Position numbers and translations under genes: made by a program
Notes under the pieces: model-generated
Databases searched by the model: none
The model's input: the letters and a program-made list of their open reading frames with translations, nothing else
Told to the model about the DNA's origin: nothing
Origin: Bradyrhizobium nivariense
Lineage (GTDB): Bacteria > Pseudomonadota > Alphaproteobacteria > Rhizobiales > Xanthobacteraceae
Assembly (NCBI RefSeq): GCF_029846715.1
Contig: NZ_JARVWW010000027.1
Span: 42,843-106,842 of the forward strand
Direction of reading: 5' to 3'
Length of the DNA: 64,000 nt
Shown: positions 32,582-42,128 of the stretch, in pieces
Layout of the letters: each line of letters starts with the position of its first letter
Position numbering within the stretch: position 1 is the first letter of the stretch

Positions 32582-32612
32582 CCCGGATTGCGCTTCGCTC
32601 CGTCCGGGCTAC
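32582..32612 (-). repeat. REP element at the hydrolase stop codon
   Basis: A 31-nt REP on the minus strand, starting GTAG and folding through CCCGGAC / a near-complementary CCGGG arm. It differs from the unit at 21586-21616 at only two or so positions. Its GTAG supplies the TAG stop of the alpha/beta hydrolase. Confidence 0.85.
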
Positions 32613-33496
32613 GGAACGAACTTCGAAAACTCCCGCACCGCTTCCACCACGGCTGCCGGCGCTTCCTGCGCCACGCAATGCCCGGCGCCCTTAAAAACCA
32701 GCGTGCTGACGCGCGGGATCAGCGACACCGCGCGCGACGCCATCTCCTTGTAGATCGGCCCCGACTTCGCGGCTGTCGTGATGCGTACCGGGCAGTCGAT
32801 CTCGGTGAGCGAGGCAAACGGATTGCCGCGGGCATCGCCAACGTAGACCTGCTCCATCGCCTCGTAGATCGGACGCAGCATCGCCGACTCGATCTCCGGT
32901 GTGCAGCAGAGCCGCACCCGGCCATCGCCGAGCGGCACGAAGCCGTGGCGCACATAGGCCCGAAGCGAGGTCTCGGTCCAATCCGCAAACGTTGGCGCTG
33001 TGCGGTAGCGTTCGAAGACCGCGTCAGCACTGTCGAACCCGGCGCGCCGGCGCAGCGTGCCCTGTACTTGCGATAGGGATTCCTCGCCCAATCCGCCGGA
33101 GCGCGCTGCGCGCGGATCCATGACGGTCGGCTCCATCACGAACAGGCGTGTGAAGCGTCCGGGCAAGAGTTTCGCCGCAAGCAGAAGATCGGTCGCGCCG
33201 GCGCTGTGGCCGATGCCGTAGACCTCGCGCAGCTCGAGCGCATCCATCACCCGGCAGACGTCCTCGGCGTAATCCAGAAAATGATAGGCGCCGGGCTTGT
33301 GGCTGGCGCCATGGCCGCGGCGGTCGAGCGCATAGACGGTGTAGGCCGATGCAAGCTCGCACGCGACCTCGTCCCAGACATCGGCGACAAAACCGGTGCC
33401 GTGCACGAGCAGGGCAGGCGGTTTCCCGCTATCGCCCCATTGCAACATGGCGATCTCTGCGTCGGCGGGGCCGATTGAGAAGCGCTGACTGATCAT
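32609..33496 (-). CDS. Alpha/beta hydrolase
   Basis: 295 residues of the alpha/beta-hydrolase fold: oxyanion region LLVHGTGF, LDRRGHGASHKPG, nucleophile elbow GIGHSAG with S98, and the late GAGHCVAQEAP with the catalytic His. Specific substrate unknown. It is 12 bp after the GMC oxidoreductase gene, so the two are probably co-transcribed. The stop codon TAG lies inside a REP element. Confidence 0.88.
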   Translation of the reverse strand: MISQRFSIGPADAEIAMLQWGDSGKPPALLVHGTGFVADVWDEVACELASAYTVYALDRRGHGASHKPGAYHFLDYAEDVCRVMDALELREVYGIGHSAGATDLLLAAKLLPGRFTRLFVMEPTVMDPRAARSGGLGEESLSQVQGTLRRRAGFDSADAVFERYRTAPTFADWTETSLRAYVRHGFVPLGDGRVRLCCTPEIESAMLRPIYEAMEQVYVGDARGNPFASLTEIDCPVRITTAAKSGPIYKEMASRAVSLIPRVSTLVFKGAGHCVAQEAPAAVVEAVREFSKFVP

Positions 33497-33508
33497 GGTG
33501 ACGGGATG

Positions 33509-35128
33509 CTACTTCGCATCCTCCAAAATCATCGTCGCCCCCTTTTCGGCGATCATTGCGGTCGGCGTATTTGTATTGCCCGAGGTGATCGTCGGCATGA
33601 TCGAGGCGTCGATGATGCGCAAGCCTTCGAGGCCGTAGAATCGCAGTCGCTCGTCCACCACCGCCATCGGATCGTTCACCGCGCCCATCTTCGCGGTGCC
33701 GACGGGATGGAAGATGGTGGTGCCGATATCGCCGGCAGCCTTCGCGAGCGAGGCATCGTCGTCGCCGACGGTGGGGCCGGGCAGATATTCGCTCGGGCGA
33801 TATTTTGCGAGCGCCTTCTGCTGCATCAGGCGGCGCGTGGTGCGGATGGCATCGGCGCCGACCTGGCGGTCGTCGTCGGTCGACAGATAGTTTGGTGCGA
33901 TGATCGGCTTCTCGTCTGCTGAAGCCGAGCGAAGACGTACGGTCCCGCGCGAGCTCGGCTGGAGATTGCACGCGCTCACCGTGATCGCGGGGAAGCGGTG
34001 CAGGGGATCGCCGAACTTGTCGAGCGATAGCGGTTGCACATGGAATTGGATGTTCGCCCGCGCGCGCGTTGCATCTGAGCGCGTGAAGATGCCGAGCTGC
34101 GACGGCGCCATGGTCAGGGGACCGCGGCGTCGGAAGGCGTAGTCGAGCCCCATCAGGCCGCGGCGGACCAGATTGTAATAGGTCTCGTTCAGTGTGCGCA
34201 CGCCCTCGACCTTGTAGATCGCACGCTGCTGGAGATGATCCTGCAAATTGCGGCCGACGCCGGGCTTGTCCATCACGATGTCGATGCCGAGCGGCGACAG
34301 CCAGTCCGCAGGCCCGATGCCGGAACGATGCAGCACCTGCACCGAGCCGATCGAGCCTGCCGAGAGGATCACCTCGCGTTTCGCACGCGCCTCGATAATC
34401 TCGCCATTCTGGATGAAGCGCACGCCGACGGCGCGGCCCTGCTCGATGATGAGACGATCGACCAGCACATGCTTTTCGAGCCGCAGGTTCGGGCGGTTCA
34501 GTGCGGGCTTGAGGAAGCCGCGCGCCGACGACCAGCGCCGGCCGCGCTTCTGGTTGACGTGGAAATAGCTCGTGCCTTCGTTGTCGCCGGTGTTGAAATC
34601 CGGGATGCGCTTGATGCCCATCTCCTCGGCCGCATCGCCCACGGCATCGAGAACGTCCCACGACAGCCGCGGCGCCTCGATGCGCCAGCCGCCCCCGGTG
34701 CCGTGATGCTCGCTCGCGCCGAGGAAATGATCTTCAAGCCGCCTGAACAGCGGCAGCACGTCGTCATAACCCCAGCCGGTCATGCCGAGCTGGCGCCAGT
34801 GATCGTAATCGGCGGCCTGTCCGCGCATCGAGATCATGGCGTTGATCGCCGAGGATCCGCCGATCACCTTGCCACGGGGATAGGCGAGCGCGCGGCCGTT
34901 CAGGCCGGGCTCGGCCTCGGTCTTGAACATCCAGTCCGAGCGCGGATTGCCGATGGCGAACAGATAGCCGACGGGAATATGGAACCAGATCCAGTTGTCG
35001 TCGCCACCGGCTTCGAGGACGAGGACGCGATTGCCTGACGCGGCCGACAGCCTGTTGGCGACGATGCAGCCCGCCGTGCCGGCCCCGACGACAATATAGT
35101 CAAACTCACCTTCGAGCCGCCTTGGCAT
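33509..35128 (-). CDS. GMC-family FAD oxidoreductase (choline/alcohol dehydrogenase-like)
   Basis: 539 residues. N-terminal FAD-binding VVGAGTAGCIVANRLS, GMC signature 1 in YPRGKVIGGSSAINAM, signature 2 in ILSAGSIGSVQVLHRSGIG, and the catalytic C-terminal pair TIFHPVGTAKMG and SGNTNTPTAMI. This class oxidises primary alcohols such as choline, aliphatic alcohols or polyethylene glycols; the substrate is not determinable here. First gene of a two-gene unit with the alpha/beta hydrolase. Confidence 0.9.
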   Translation of the reverse strand: MPRRLEGEFDYIVVGAGTAGCIVANRLSAASGNRVLVLEAGGDDNWIWFHIPVGYLFAIGNPRSDWMFKTEAEPGLNGRALAYPRGKVIGGSSAINAMISMRGQAADYDHWRQLGMTGWGYDDVLPLFRRLEDHFLGASEHHGTGGGWRIEAPRLSWDVLDAVGDAAEEMGIKRIPDFNTGDNEGTSYFHVNQKRGRRWSSARGFLKPALNRPNLRLEKHVLVDRLIIEQGRAVGVRFIQNGEIIEARAKREVILSAGSIGSVQVLHRSGIGPADWLSPLGIDIVMDKPGVGRNLQDHLQQRAIYKVEGVRTLNETYYNLVRRGLMGLDYAFRRRGPLTMAPSQLGIFTRSDATRARANIQFHVQPLSLDKFGDPLHRFPAITVSACNLQPSSRGTVRLRSASADEKPIIAPNYLSTDDDRQVGADAIRTTRRLMQQKALAKYRPSEYLPGPTVGDDDASLAKAAGDIGTTIFHPVGTAKMGAVNDPMAVVDERLRFYGLEGLRIIDASIMPTITSGNTNTPTAMIAEKGATMILEDAK

Positions 35129-35303
35129 TCTGTTTCCACCCGGATGGTCACTTAGCGTTCCGTCCTAATAGGCAGACGCGGAGGATCGGGACAAGCCCGG
35201 CCATGCCGAGCAAGCAGGGCAAGACCCCGATCCCCGGCAGTTGGGTGGACTGGTGCTTGCATGGTAGACAGTCCTGTATTTTCAACAAAGCTTGAGACCC
35301 TCC

Positions 35304-36476
35304 ATGCCCATCGTGAACCGTGTCGCCGACCTTCAACCCGACATTCAGGCCTGGCGCCGGGACATCCACGAGCATCCTGAGCTGCTGTATGACGTCCACC
35401 GCACCGCAGCATTCGTCGCGGATCGCCTGCGCGAATTCGGCTGCGATGAGGTCGTGACCGGCCTCGGCCAGACCGGCGTGGTCGGCGTGATCAAGGGCAG
35501 CAAGCCGGCCGGCGGGGGCCTCAAGGCCATCGGCCTGCGTGCTGACATGGATGCGCTGCCGGTCGAGGAACAGACCAACCTGCCTTACGCTTCGAAGACT
35601 CCGGGCAAGATGCACGCCTGCGGCCATGACGGCCACACCGCGATGCTGCTCGGCGCGGCCCGCTACCTCGCCGAGACCCGCAATTTTGCCGGTGATGCGG
35701 TGGTGATCTTCCAGCCGGCCGAGGAGGGCGGTGCCGGCGGCTTGGCCATGGTCAAGGACGGAATGATGGAGCGCTTCGGCATCGAGCAGGTCTACGGCAT
35801 GCACAATGGCCCCGGCATTCCGATCGGCTCGTTCGCGATCCGGCCGGGTCCGATCATGGCGGCGACCGACGAGGTCGATATCATGATCGAGGGCCTCGGC
35901 GGCCATGCCGCGCGTCCGCACAAATGCGTCGATTCCGTGCTGGTCGGCGCGCAGGTGATCACGGCGCTGCAGTCGATCGTCGCGCGCAGCGTCGATCCGC
36001 TGGAATCGGCCGTGATCTCGATCTGCGAGTTTCACGCCGGCAACGCCCGCAACGTCATTCCGCAGACTGCGACGCTGAGGGGCACTATCCGCACGCTGTC
36101 GCCGGAGGTGCGCAAGCTGGTTGAGAAGCGCGTGCGCGAGGTTGTGGCGGGCGTGGCGCAGATCACCGGCGCCAAGATCGATCTGCACTACAAGCGGAAT
36201 TATCCCGTGGTGAACAACCACGCCGCGGAGACCGAGATTGCGCGTCGCATCGCCGGGCAGGTTGCGGGCGATGCCAACGTGCACGAGATGCCGCCGCTGA
36301 TGGGCGGCGAGGATTTCGCCTATATGCTGGAAGCGCGCCCCGGCGCCTTCATCTTCTGCGGTAACGGCGACAGCGCCGGCCTGCATCACCCCGCCTACAA
36401 TTTCGACGACGAGGCGATCGTTTACGGCACCTCGTACTGGGTCAAGCTGGTCGAGGAATCGCTCGCGGCATCGTAA
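35304..36476 (+). CDS. M20-family amidohydrolase (hippurate hydrolase-like)
   Basis: 390 residues from ATG at 35304; a TTG four codons upstream is possible. Metal-binding motifs are GLRADMDALPV, MHACGHDGHTAMLLG, PAEEGGAGG and PLMGGEDFAYM, with the dimerisation lid in between. Such enzymes hydrolyse N-acyl amino acids or related amides in the cytosol. Single gene with its own terminator, convergent with the phosphate transporter. Confidence 0.92.
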   Translation: MPIVNRVADLQPDIQAWRRDIHEHPELLYDVHRTAAFVADRLREFGCDEVVTGLGQTGVVGVIKGSKPAGGGLKAIGLRADMDALPVEEQTNLPYASKTPGKMHACGHDGHTAMLLGAARYLAETRNFAGDAVVIFQPAEEGGAGGLAMVKDGMMERFGIEQVYGMHNGPGIPIGSFAIRPGPIMAATDEVDIMIEGLGGHAARPHKCVDSVLVGAQVITALQSIVARSVDPLESAVISICEFHAGNARNVIPQTATLRGTIRTLSPEVRKLVEKRVREVVAGVAQITGAKIDLHYKRNYPVVNNHAAETEIARRIAGQVAGDANVHEMPPLMGGEDFAYMLEARPGAFIFCGNGDSAGLHHPAYNFDDEAIVYGTSYWVKLVEESLAAS

Positions 36477-36499
36477 GGCTGAGCCGAAAGCACCAATGA

Positions 36500-36528
36500 A
36501 AAGGGCCCGTGCATCGCACGGGCCCTTT
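36500..36528. terminator. Bidirectional terminator between M20 and PiT genes
   Basis: Perfect 13-bp arms AAAGGGCCCGTGC / GCACGGGCCCTTT with an ATC loop, placed 23 bp after each convergent gene. Confidence 0.9.
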
Positions 36529-36551
36529 GTCTTTGAGTGACGTGATCGGCT

Positions 36552-38180
36552 TCAGAAGATCCGCGAGAAGATCACGTACAGCGTGCCCGACAACAGGATG
36601 GCGACGGGCAGGGTCAGCACCCAGGCCATCACCATGTTCCTGATGGTGGCGATCTGGAGACCCGAACCGTTCGCGGCCATGGTGCCGGCGACGCCGGACG
36701 ACAGCACGTGGGTGGTCGAGACCGGCAGGCCGAACACGTCGGCGGCGCCGATCGTGGCGGCGGCGACCAGCTCGGCGGAGGCACCCTGCGCGTAGGTCAG
36801 GTGGGTCTTGCCGATCTTCTCGCCGACGGTGACGACGATGCGCTTCCAGCCGATCATGGTGCCCAGGCCGAGCGCGATCGCGACCGCCACTTTCACCCAG
36901 GTCGGGATGAACTTGGTCGCGCTGTCGAGCCCGCCCTTGTAGGCGTTCAAGGTCGCGACCTCTTCCTTGTTGAGGTCGTTTTCCTTGTCCTTCATCAGGA
37001 AGCGGATCGCTTCCGAGGTCAGGTACATGTCGTTGCGGGTGTTGCCGACGACTTCCGCCGGCACCTTGTTCAGCGAGCCGTATTTCGCAACCTGCTCGCC
37101 GACATCCTTCACCAGCACTGACAGCGAAGGGTAGGTGCCTTCGCTGATGTGATGCGAGGTGACGTACTGCGTCACCGCAGGACGGGGATCGCCGATGATC
37201 GCATGGCCGGCGCCCTTGGCCGCAACCACCTTGGAGGCGGCTTCCGAGACCTTTGCGAATTGGGCGACCTGCGACTCCGGCAATGCGCGGTTGAGCGCAT
37301 AGGCGGTGGGCACGGTGCCGATCAGGATCAGCATGATCAGGCCCATGCCCTTCTGGCCGTCGTTCGAACCATGGGCGAAGCTGACGCCGGTGCAGGTCAG
37401 GATCAGCAGGCCGCGAATCCAGATCGGTGGGGCTTTGTTACCCTCAGGGGCGGCATAGAGCGCCGGGTTCTTGATGATCACCTTGAGCAGCAGCAGCAGG
37501 CCGGCGGCGCAGACGAAGCCGACCAGCGGCGACAGCAAGAGCGCATAGCCGATCTCCGTGGCCTTGCCCCAGTCCACGCCCGAGGTGCCGTCGCGGCCGC
37601 GCATCAGCGCGTTGGCAACGCCGACGCCGATGATCGAGCCGATCAGCGTGTGCGAGGAGGAGGCCGGCAGGCCGAAATACCAGGTGCCCAGATTCCAGAG
37701 GATCGCGGCGATCAGCAGCGCGAACACCATCGCGAAACCGGCGCTTGAGCCGACCTGCAGGATCAGCTCCACCGGCAGCAGCGAGACGATGCCGAAGGCA
37801 ACCGCGCCGGAGGACATGAGCACGCCGAGGAAGTTGAAGAAGCCCGACCACATCACCGCGACTTCGGCCGGCAGCGAATGGGTGTAGATCACGGTCGCAA
37901 CCGCGTTGGCGGTGTCGTGGAAACCGTTGACGAATTCGAAGCCGAGCGCGATCAGGAGCGCAACGATAAGGAGGAGATAGGGCAGGTAGCTCGTGACCCT
38001 GGTACCGGTCGCATCGACATCGGAATAGATGCTGTAGGCTACATAAAGCAGGCCAGCGGCAAGAATGCCGAAGAACAGGATCATCGTCAGCGGGTTAAAA
38101 CCCTTGTCGAGATTTGGCCGCGAAGCCGGCTGGATCGGCGCGGGATCGGCTACCGCGCGGTCGAATGCAACATCGGTCAT
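36552..38180 (-). CDS. PiT-family inorganic phosphate transporter
   Basis: 542-residue inner-membrane symporter with two homologous halves separated by a long hydrophilic loop (about 320-430). Signature sequences are GFEFVNGFHDTANAVATVIY in the first half, SSSHTLIGSIIGVGVANAL, SFAHGSNDGQKGMGLI, and GLPVSTTHVLSSGVAGTM in the second. Low-affinity phosphate uptake. Its proximity to a phosphonatase operon 18 kb away is not evidence of linkage. ATG start with no near neighbour upstream on this strand. Confidence 0.95.
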   Translation of the reverse strand: MTDVAFDRAVADPAPIQPASRPNLDKGFNPLTMILFFGILAAGLLYVAYSIYSDVDATGTRVTSYLPYLLLIVALLIALGFEFVNGFHDTANAVATVIYTHSLPAEVAVMWSGFFNFLGVLMSSGAVAFGIVSLLPVELILQVGSSAGFAMVFALLIAAILWNLGTWYFGLPASSSHTLIGSIIGVGVANALMRGRDGTSGVDWGKATEIGYALLLSPLVGFVCAAGLLLLLKVIIKNPALYAAPEGNKAPPIWIRGLLILTCTGVSFAHGSNDGQKGMGLIMLILIGTVPTAYALNRALPESQVAQFAKVSEAASKVVAAKGAGHAIIGDPRPAVTQYVTSHHISEGTYPSLSVLVKDVGEQVAKYGSLNKVPAEVVGNTRNDMYLTSEAIRFLMKDKENDLNKEEVATLNAYKGGLDSATKFIPTWVKVAVAIALGLGTMIGWKRIVVTVGEKIGKTHLTYAQGASAELVAAATIGAADVFGLPVSTTHVLSSGVAGTMAANGSGLQIATIRNMVMAWVLTLPVAILLSGTLYVIFSRIF

Positions 38181-38278
38181 GTCTGGACGCCCCTTAACTT
38201 TCTGTAAGGGCTATTGTCCCCGATGGATTTGAAGGCTGGATGACAACCAGCGCTTGAAAGCCGCTTTCCCGCCTGTAT

Positions 38279-39688
38279 TTAGGCGGCGCGCGCCGCTTTC
38301 TTCTGCAAGCCGGCGACGATCTTCAAATCTTCGACAAAGCGCTGATATTCCAAGACCTTGGCTTCCGGATCGGGCAGCCGGAGCAGATAGGACGGGTGCA
38401 CCGTCACCAGTGCCTTGTGGCCGTCGGGAAGGTCGATCAGCCGGCCGCGGGTCTTGCCGATCGGGGTGATCTTGCCGAACACGCTCTGTGCTGCGGTCGC
38501 GCCCATCGCGACGATGAGATCGGGCTGGATTACGGAGACTTCCCGCTCATACCACTGCCGGCAGGCCTTTATCTCCGGCGTATTCGGCTTCTGATGCAGG
38601 CGGATTTTGCCCCGCGGCACGAATTTGAAGTGTTTCACCGCGTTGGTGACATAGACCTTCTTGCGGTCGACGCCGGCTTCCTCCAGCGCGCGGTCGAGCA
38701 GCTGGCCGGCCGGGCCGACGAAGGGATGGCCGGCGAGATCTTCCTTGTCGCCGGGCTGCTCGCCGACCAGCATGATGTCGGCGGACTTCGGGCCCTCGCC
38801 GAACACGGTCTGGGTCGCGTCCTTGTAGAGATGACAGGCCCGGCAATGCGCGGCCTCCTCGCGGAGCGCTTCGAGGTCGTCGGCAGCAGCTTTGCGTCCC
38901 ATGATGGCTTCCGGACGTGGGGAGATCCGTCCGCCGGTCCAGCGTTCGGCATCGGCGAGCAGAGGTCCAAGTATCGATCCAAGTATCGATGTGTCCTGGA
39001 GGTTCCTCCGGGGCTTCACCGGCGCATCAGTCGTCATCAGCCGGCCGGGTTGAAAATGGCTCCGCCAGGTTTCCTCCAGGCGGCCTGGGGCCGGCCACTC
39101 CGTCCGGCTGATCCCGGGCGTGAAGGAGATCGCGTGACCGTCCCAATGGGCACAAACGTCAGGCGTGAGGATGGACCAAGGCATATCGGCAAAACGACGC
39201 GCGAAGAACGGCGCGGCGAATGCGACGATATGATGCTCCGGCTCGAACCAGGCGGCGTAATGCGTTTTCTGCTCGCGTCCGATCTCGCGGAAGCGGACGA
39301 GATCGCGCATCCGCTGAGCATCGCGCTGCACCGCGCCTGCCATCGCGGTTGCCTGCGCCACGTCGGGATCGCTCATCGTTGCGAGCAGGTAGTGATCGGC
39401 CTTCAACCGCCAGAGCAGGCGATAGAGCAGCGCAAAACGCTCACCGTCGCGATGCAGGATCGCGACGCGGGCAAGCTCGATGAAATTGGCCGGCACGGTG
39501 AACGTGCTCTCGGTCTCGATCGGCGGAAGGCGTGGCGCTTCGGACAGGCCGGGTGGCATCTGGTCTTTCGTTTGGCCTCGCACGTGCCACACCACGTCCG
39601 CCGGTGCGACTTGATGCAGCGCGAATGTGCGTGCGGTTTTACGCCAGCCGTCGAAATCGGTCTCGCTGTCCAGGGTGATGAGGTACAT
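38279..39688 (-). CDS. udgX: DUF4130-UdgX fusion: uracil-DNA glycosylase-like protein
   Basis: 469 residues with two parts. Residues 1-220 are the DUF4130 (TIGR03915-type) domain (MYLITLDSETDFDGWRKTAR ... PWSILTPDVCAHWDG). Residues 275-469 are a family 4-like uracil-DNA glycosylase of the UdgX subgroup: FeS cysteines in HCRACHLY and KACRQW, GEQPGDKED, the R-loop LHQKPN with the His that cross-links to uracil in UdgX, and TVHPSYLLR. UdgX proteins bind uracil sites covalently. The gene is divergent from the imuA-imuB-dnaE2 operon with a LexA box between them. Confidence 0.88.
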   Translation of the reverse strand: MYLITLDSETDFDGWRKTARTFALHQVAPADVVWHVRGQTKDQMPPGLSEAPRLPPIETESTFTVPANFIELARVAILHRDGERFALLYRLLWRLKADHYLLATMSDPDVAQATAMAGAVQRDAQRMRDLVRFREIGREQKTHYAAWFEPEHHIVAFAAPFFARRFADMPWSILTPDVCAHWDGHAISFTPGISRTEWPAPGRLEETWRSHFQPGRLMTTDAPVKPRRNLQDTSILGSILGPLLADAERWTGGRISPRPEAIMGRKAAADDLEALREEAAHCRACHLYKDATQTVFGEGPKSADIMLVGEQPGDKEDLAGHPFVGPAGQLLDRALEEAGVDRKKVYVTNAVKHFKFVPRGKIRLHQKPNTPEIKACRQWYEREVSVIQPDLIVAMGATAAQSVFGKITPIGKTRGRLIDLPDGHKALVTVHPSYLLRLPDPEAKVLEYQRFVEDLKIVAGLQKKAARAA

Positions 39689-39773
39689 GGTACTCGAATC
39701 CTATTGATTTCGCTCATGAATCCATGGGCGCCGCAATTCGATTGACTCCTAGGGCGCCGTTAGCTTTATATTA

Positions 39774-39788
39774 GAACATACCATGAAC
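39774..39788. promoter_or_regulatory. LexA (SOS) box of the udgX/imuA divergent region
   Basis: GAAC-N7-GAAC, the alphaproteobacterial LexA recognition direct repeat, located 65 bp before the imuA start and 86 bp before the udgX start. It is the only gene-free space between the two units, so it may control both. Confidence 0.8.
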
Positions 39789-39853
39789 AATTGAGCCAGC
39801 CGTTGGTTCTCTTTTTGAGAGCCACCGGCAATCACCCTTGAGGAGCGGCGTAT

Positions 39854-40648
39854 ATGAGCGGCGCACGAAGAAGCGCGCTTGCGACCTTGCGGGGCCAGAT
39901 CGAGCGCATCGAGACGGCGGAGGTCGTGCATCAGCGCGATCGCGTCGCGCTTGGCCACGGTGAGGCCGACAGCGCGCTGAAGGGCGGGCTCGCGCGCGCG
40001 GCGATCCACGAGGTGTTTTGCGAGGGACGTCAGGGCACGGCCGCGACGGGTTTTGTCACGGGACTTGCGGGCCGCATGACGGCCCGCAAACCGCTGCTGT
40101 GGGTGCGGCAGGATTTTTCGGAAATTGAAACCGGCGCGCTGTCGATGCACGGGCTCGTTGAGCTCGGCCTCGATCCGTGCCGCGTGGTGATGGTGCGCGC
40201 CGCCGACGTGGAGAGTGCGCTGCGCACGTCGGCCGATGCGCTCGCCTGCGACGCGCTGGGTGCCGTCGTGCTCGAGCTCTGGGGCGAGACCAGGCAGTTC
40301 GATCTCGTGGCGAGCCGCAAGCTGACGCTCGCCGCACAAGCGTCAGGTGTGACCGGGCTCTTGCTGCGCATGGCTGCGCAGCCGCTGCCCTCGACCGCGG
40401 AGACCAGATGGATGCTGCGCGCGGCGCATTCGCCACCGGGACCGGTGTGGAGTGCCTGGGGCGCGCCGCGCTTCGATGCCGAGCTCTTGCGCAATCGCCA
40501 TGGCCCGTGCGGCCGGTGGATCATGGAATGGAAATGTGATGAGTGCCAATTCTCTGAACCGTCGTCGTATCCTCAGCCTGTGGTTGCCGCGCCTGCCCAT
40601 CGACCGGATTCAGCGGTTTTTCCGGGCGAGCAGCGGCGCGCAGGATGA
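39854..40648 (+). CDS. imuA: SOS mutasome protein ImuA
   Basis: 264-residue RecA-fold protein of the damage-induced mutagenesis cassette, an accessory to ImuB and DnaE2. The core runs from LATLRGQIERIE through AAIHEVFCEG and LLWVRQDF to ALGAVVLELWG and ASRKLTLAAQASGVTGLLLR. The C-terminal tail (RWIMEWKCDECQF) is conserved in these alphaproteobacteria and overlaps the imuB start by 110 bp. It follows a LexA box. Start ATG with GAGGAG upstream. Confidence 0.93.
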   Translation: MSGARRSALATLRGQIERIETAEVVHQRDRVALGHGEADSALKGGLARAAIHEVFCEGRQGTAATGFVTGLAGRMTARKPLLWVRQDFSEIETGALSMHGLVELGLDPCRVVMVRAADVESALRTSADALACDALGAVVLELWGETRQFDLVASRKLTLAAQASGVTGLLLRMAAQPLPSTAETRWMLRAAHSPPGPVWSAWGAPRFDAELLRNRHGPCGRWIMEWKCDECQFSEPSSYPQPVVAAPAHRPDSAVFPGEQRRAG

Positions 40649-42128
40649 GCCCAGCATCGTCGTTGCCAAGGACAACAACGCGCTGGTGATCCATGCGCTG
40701 GACGAGGCCGCCGAGCGCCTCGGCCTGCATATCGGCCAGCCCCTGGCCAATGCCCGGGCGATGTGCCCGGATTTAAAAGTGTTCGACGCCGATGTCGTGG
40801 CCGATGCGAAGACGCTCAGCGACATCGCCGACTGGTGCGACCGCTTTACGCCGCTGGTGGCGCTCGATCCGCCGCACGGGCTGTTTCTGGACATCACCGG
40901 CTGCGCGCATCTGTTCGGCGGAGAGGCTGCGCTGTTGCAGACCTTCGTCCATGCCCTTGATCGCCAGGGCTTTGCCGTCAGCGCGGCGATCGCCGGTACT
41001 TCGGTTTGCGCACGCACGCTGACGCGGCAGGTCACGGGCACCATCGTCGCCGATGGCGGGGAGGCGGCGGCGATCAGCCGGTTTCCGGTGTCCGCGCTTG
41101 GTGCAGGCGAGGCCATCACCACGGGTTTGCGTCGCGCCGGCCTGAAGACGATCGGCGATGTCGCTTCCCGCAAGCCGCATGAAATCACGGCTCGGTTCGG
41201 TGCGCGGTTCTCCACGCTGCTCGGGCATGCGCTGGGGCAAGGCGATGCGCCGATCAGCCCGCGAAAGCCGCTGCCCGACTACATCGTGGAAAAACGCTTT
41301 GCCGAGCCGATCGCCACCGACACCATGATCGCGATGACGCTGTCGCGCCTCGCTGACACGCTGATCGCGTCGATGGAGAAGCAGGGCAAGGGCGCGCGCC
41401 GCCTGGAAGCAGCCTTCTTCCGTACCGACGGCGTGGTGCGCGCAATCATGGTCGAGACCGGACGTCCCGTGACGCGAAGCGCGGTCATCGACCGGCTGTT
41501 CCGCGAGCGCCTCGATGCGCTTGCCGATCCCCTCGATCCCGGTTTCGGCTTCGACATGGTGCGGCTGTCGGCGAGCCGCACCGAGATCGTGGTGCAGGAG
41601 CAGCGCGATCTCGACGCCCATGTCCACGACAATGACGAGCTTGCCGCACTGATCGACCGCATCGCCGCGCGCATCGGCGGCAAGCGCGTCGTCGTGCATC
41701 TGCCGCAGGACACGCATATCCCTGAATGTGCGGTGCTGGCCGCGCCGGCGCAGCATCATCTCGCCGTGGCCATGCAGGCCGAATGGCCCGTGCGCACCGA
41801 GAGTGAGCCGCCGCTGCGCCCGTTGCGGCTGTTCGACAAGCCCGAGCCGATCAAGGTGCCGTTCGCGACCGTGCCCGACGGCCCGCCGCATCAATTCACC
41901 TGGCGTCGCGCGCGGCATGCGGTGGTGCGGGTGGAAGGGCCCGAGCGCATCGCGATGGAATGGTGGCGGCAGGACGGCAAGCAACTGACGCGGGACTATT
42001 TCCGTATCGAGGATGCCGAGGGCCTTCGCTTCTGGATCTTTCGCGACGGTCTTTACGAGGGGGAATGCTTCGACGCCGACGGCAAGCCCGCTCCTCCCGG
42101 TTGGTATGTGCACGGTCTCTTCGCATGA
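40539..42128 (+). CDS. imuB: Y-family polymerase-like mutasome protein ImuB
   Basis: 529 residues from ATG at 40539. It is a Y-family DNA polymerase relative in which the catalytic DxD of motif I is replaced (LSLWLPRLPIDRIQRF), as usual in ImuB, so it acts as a scaffold linking beta clamp and DnaE2. Later blocks PPHGLFLDITGCAHLFGG and GLRRAGLKTIGDVASR are family-typical. Its stop overlaps the dnaE2 start (ATGA). An in-frame open stretch begins earlier at 40452 but lies inside imuA. Confidence 0.94.
   Translation: MSANSLNRRRILSLWLPRLPIDRIQRFFRASSGAQDEPSIVVAKDNNALVIHALDEAAERLGLHIGQPLANARAMCPDLKVFDADVVADAKTLSDIADWCDRFTPLVALDPPHGLFLDITGCAHLFGGEAALLQTFVHALDRQGFAVSAAIAGTSVCARTLTRQVTGTIVADGGEAAAISRFPVSALGAGEAITTGLRRAGLKTIGDVASRKPHEITARFGARFSTLLGHALGQGDAPISPRKPLPDYIVEKRFAEPIATDTMIAMTLSRLADTLIASMEKQGKGARRLEAAFFRTDGVVRAIMVETGRPVTRSAVIDRLFRERLDALADPLDPGFGFDMVRLSASRTEIVVQEQRDLDAHVHDNDELAALIDRIAARIGGKRVVVHLPQDTHIPECAVLAAPAQHHLAVAMQAEWPVRTESEPPLRPLRLFDKPEPIKVPFATVPDGPPHQFTWRRARHAVVRVEGPERIAMEWWRQDGKQLTRDYFRIEDAEGLRFWIFRDGLYEGECFDADGKPAPPGWYVHGLFA

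Noticed and set aside
39749..40339. Minus-strand open frame over the udgX-imuA intergenic region and imuA
   Set aside because: It overlaps the LexA box and the well-supported imuA gene, and its product has no family features.
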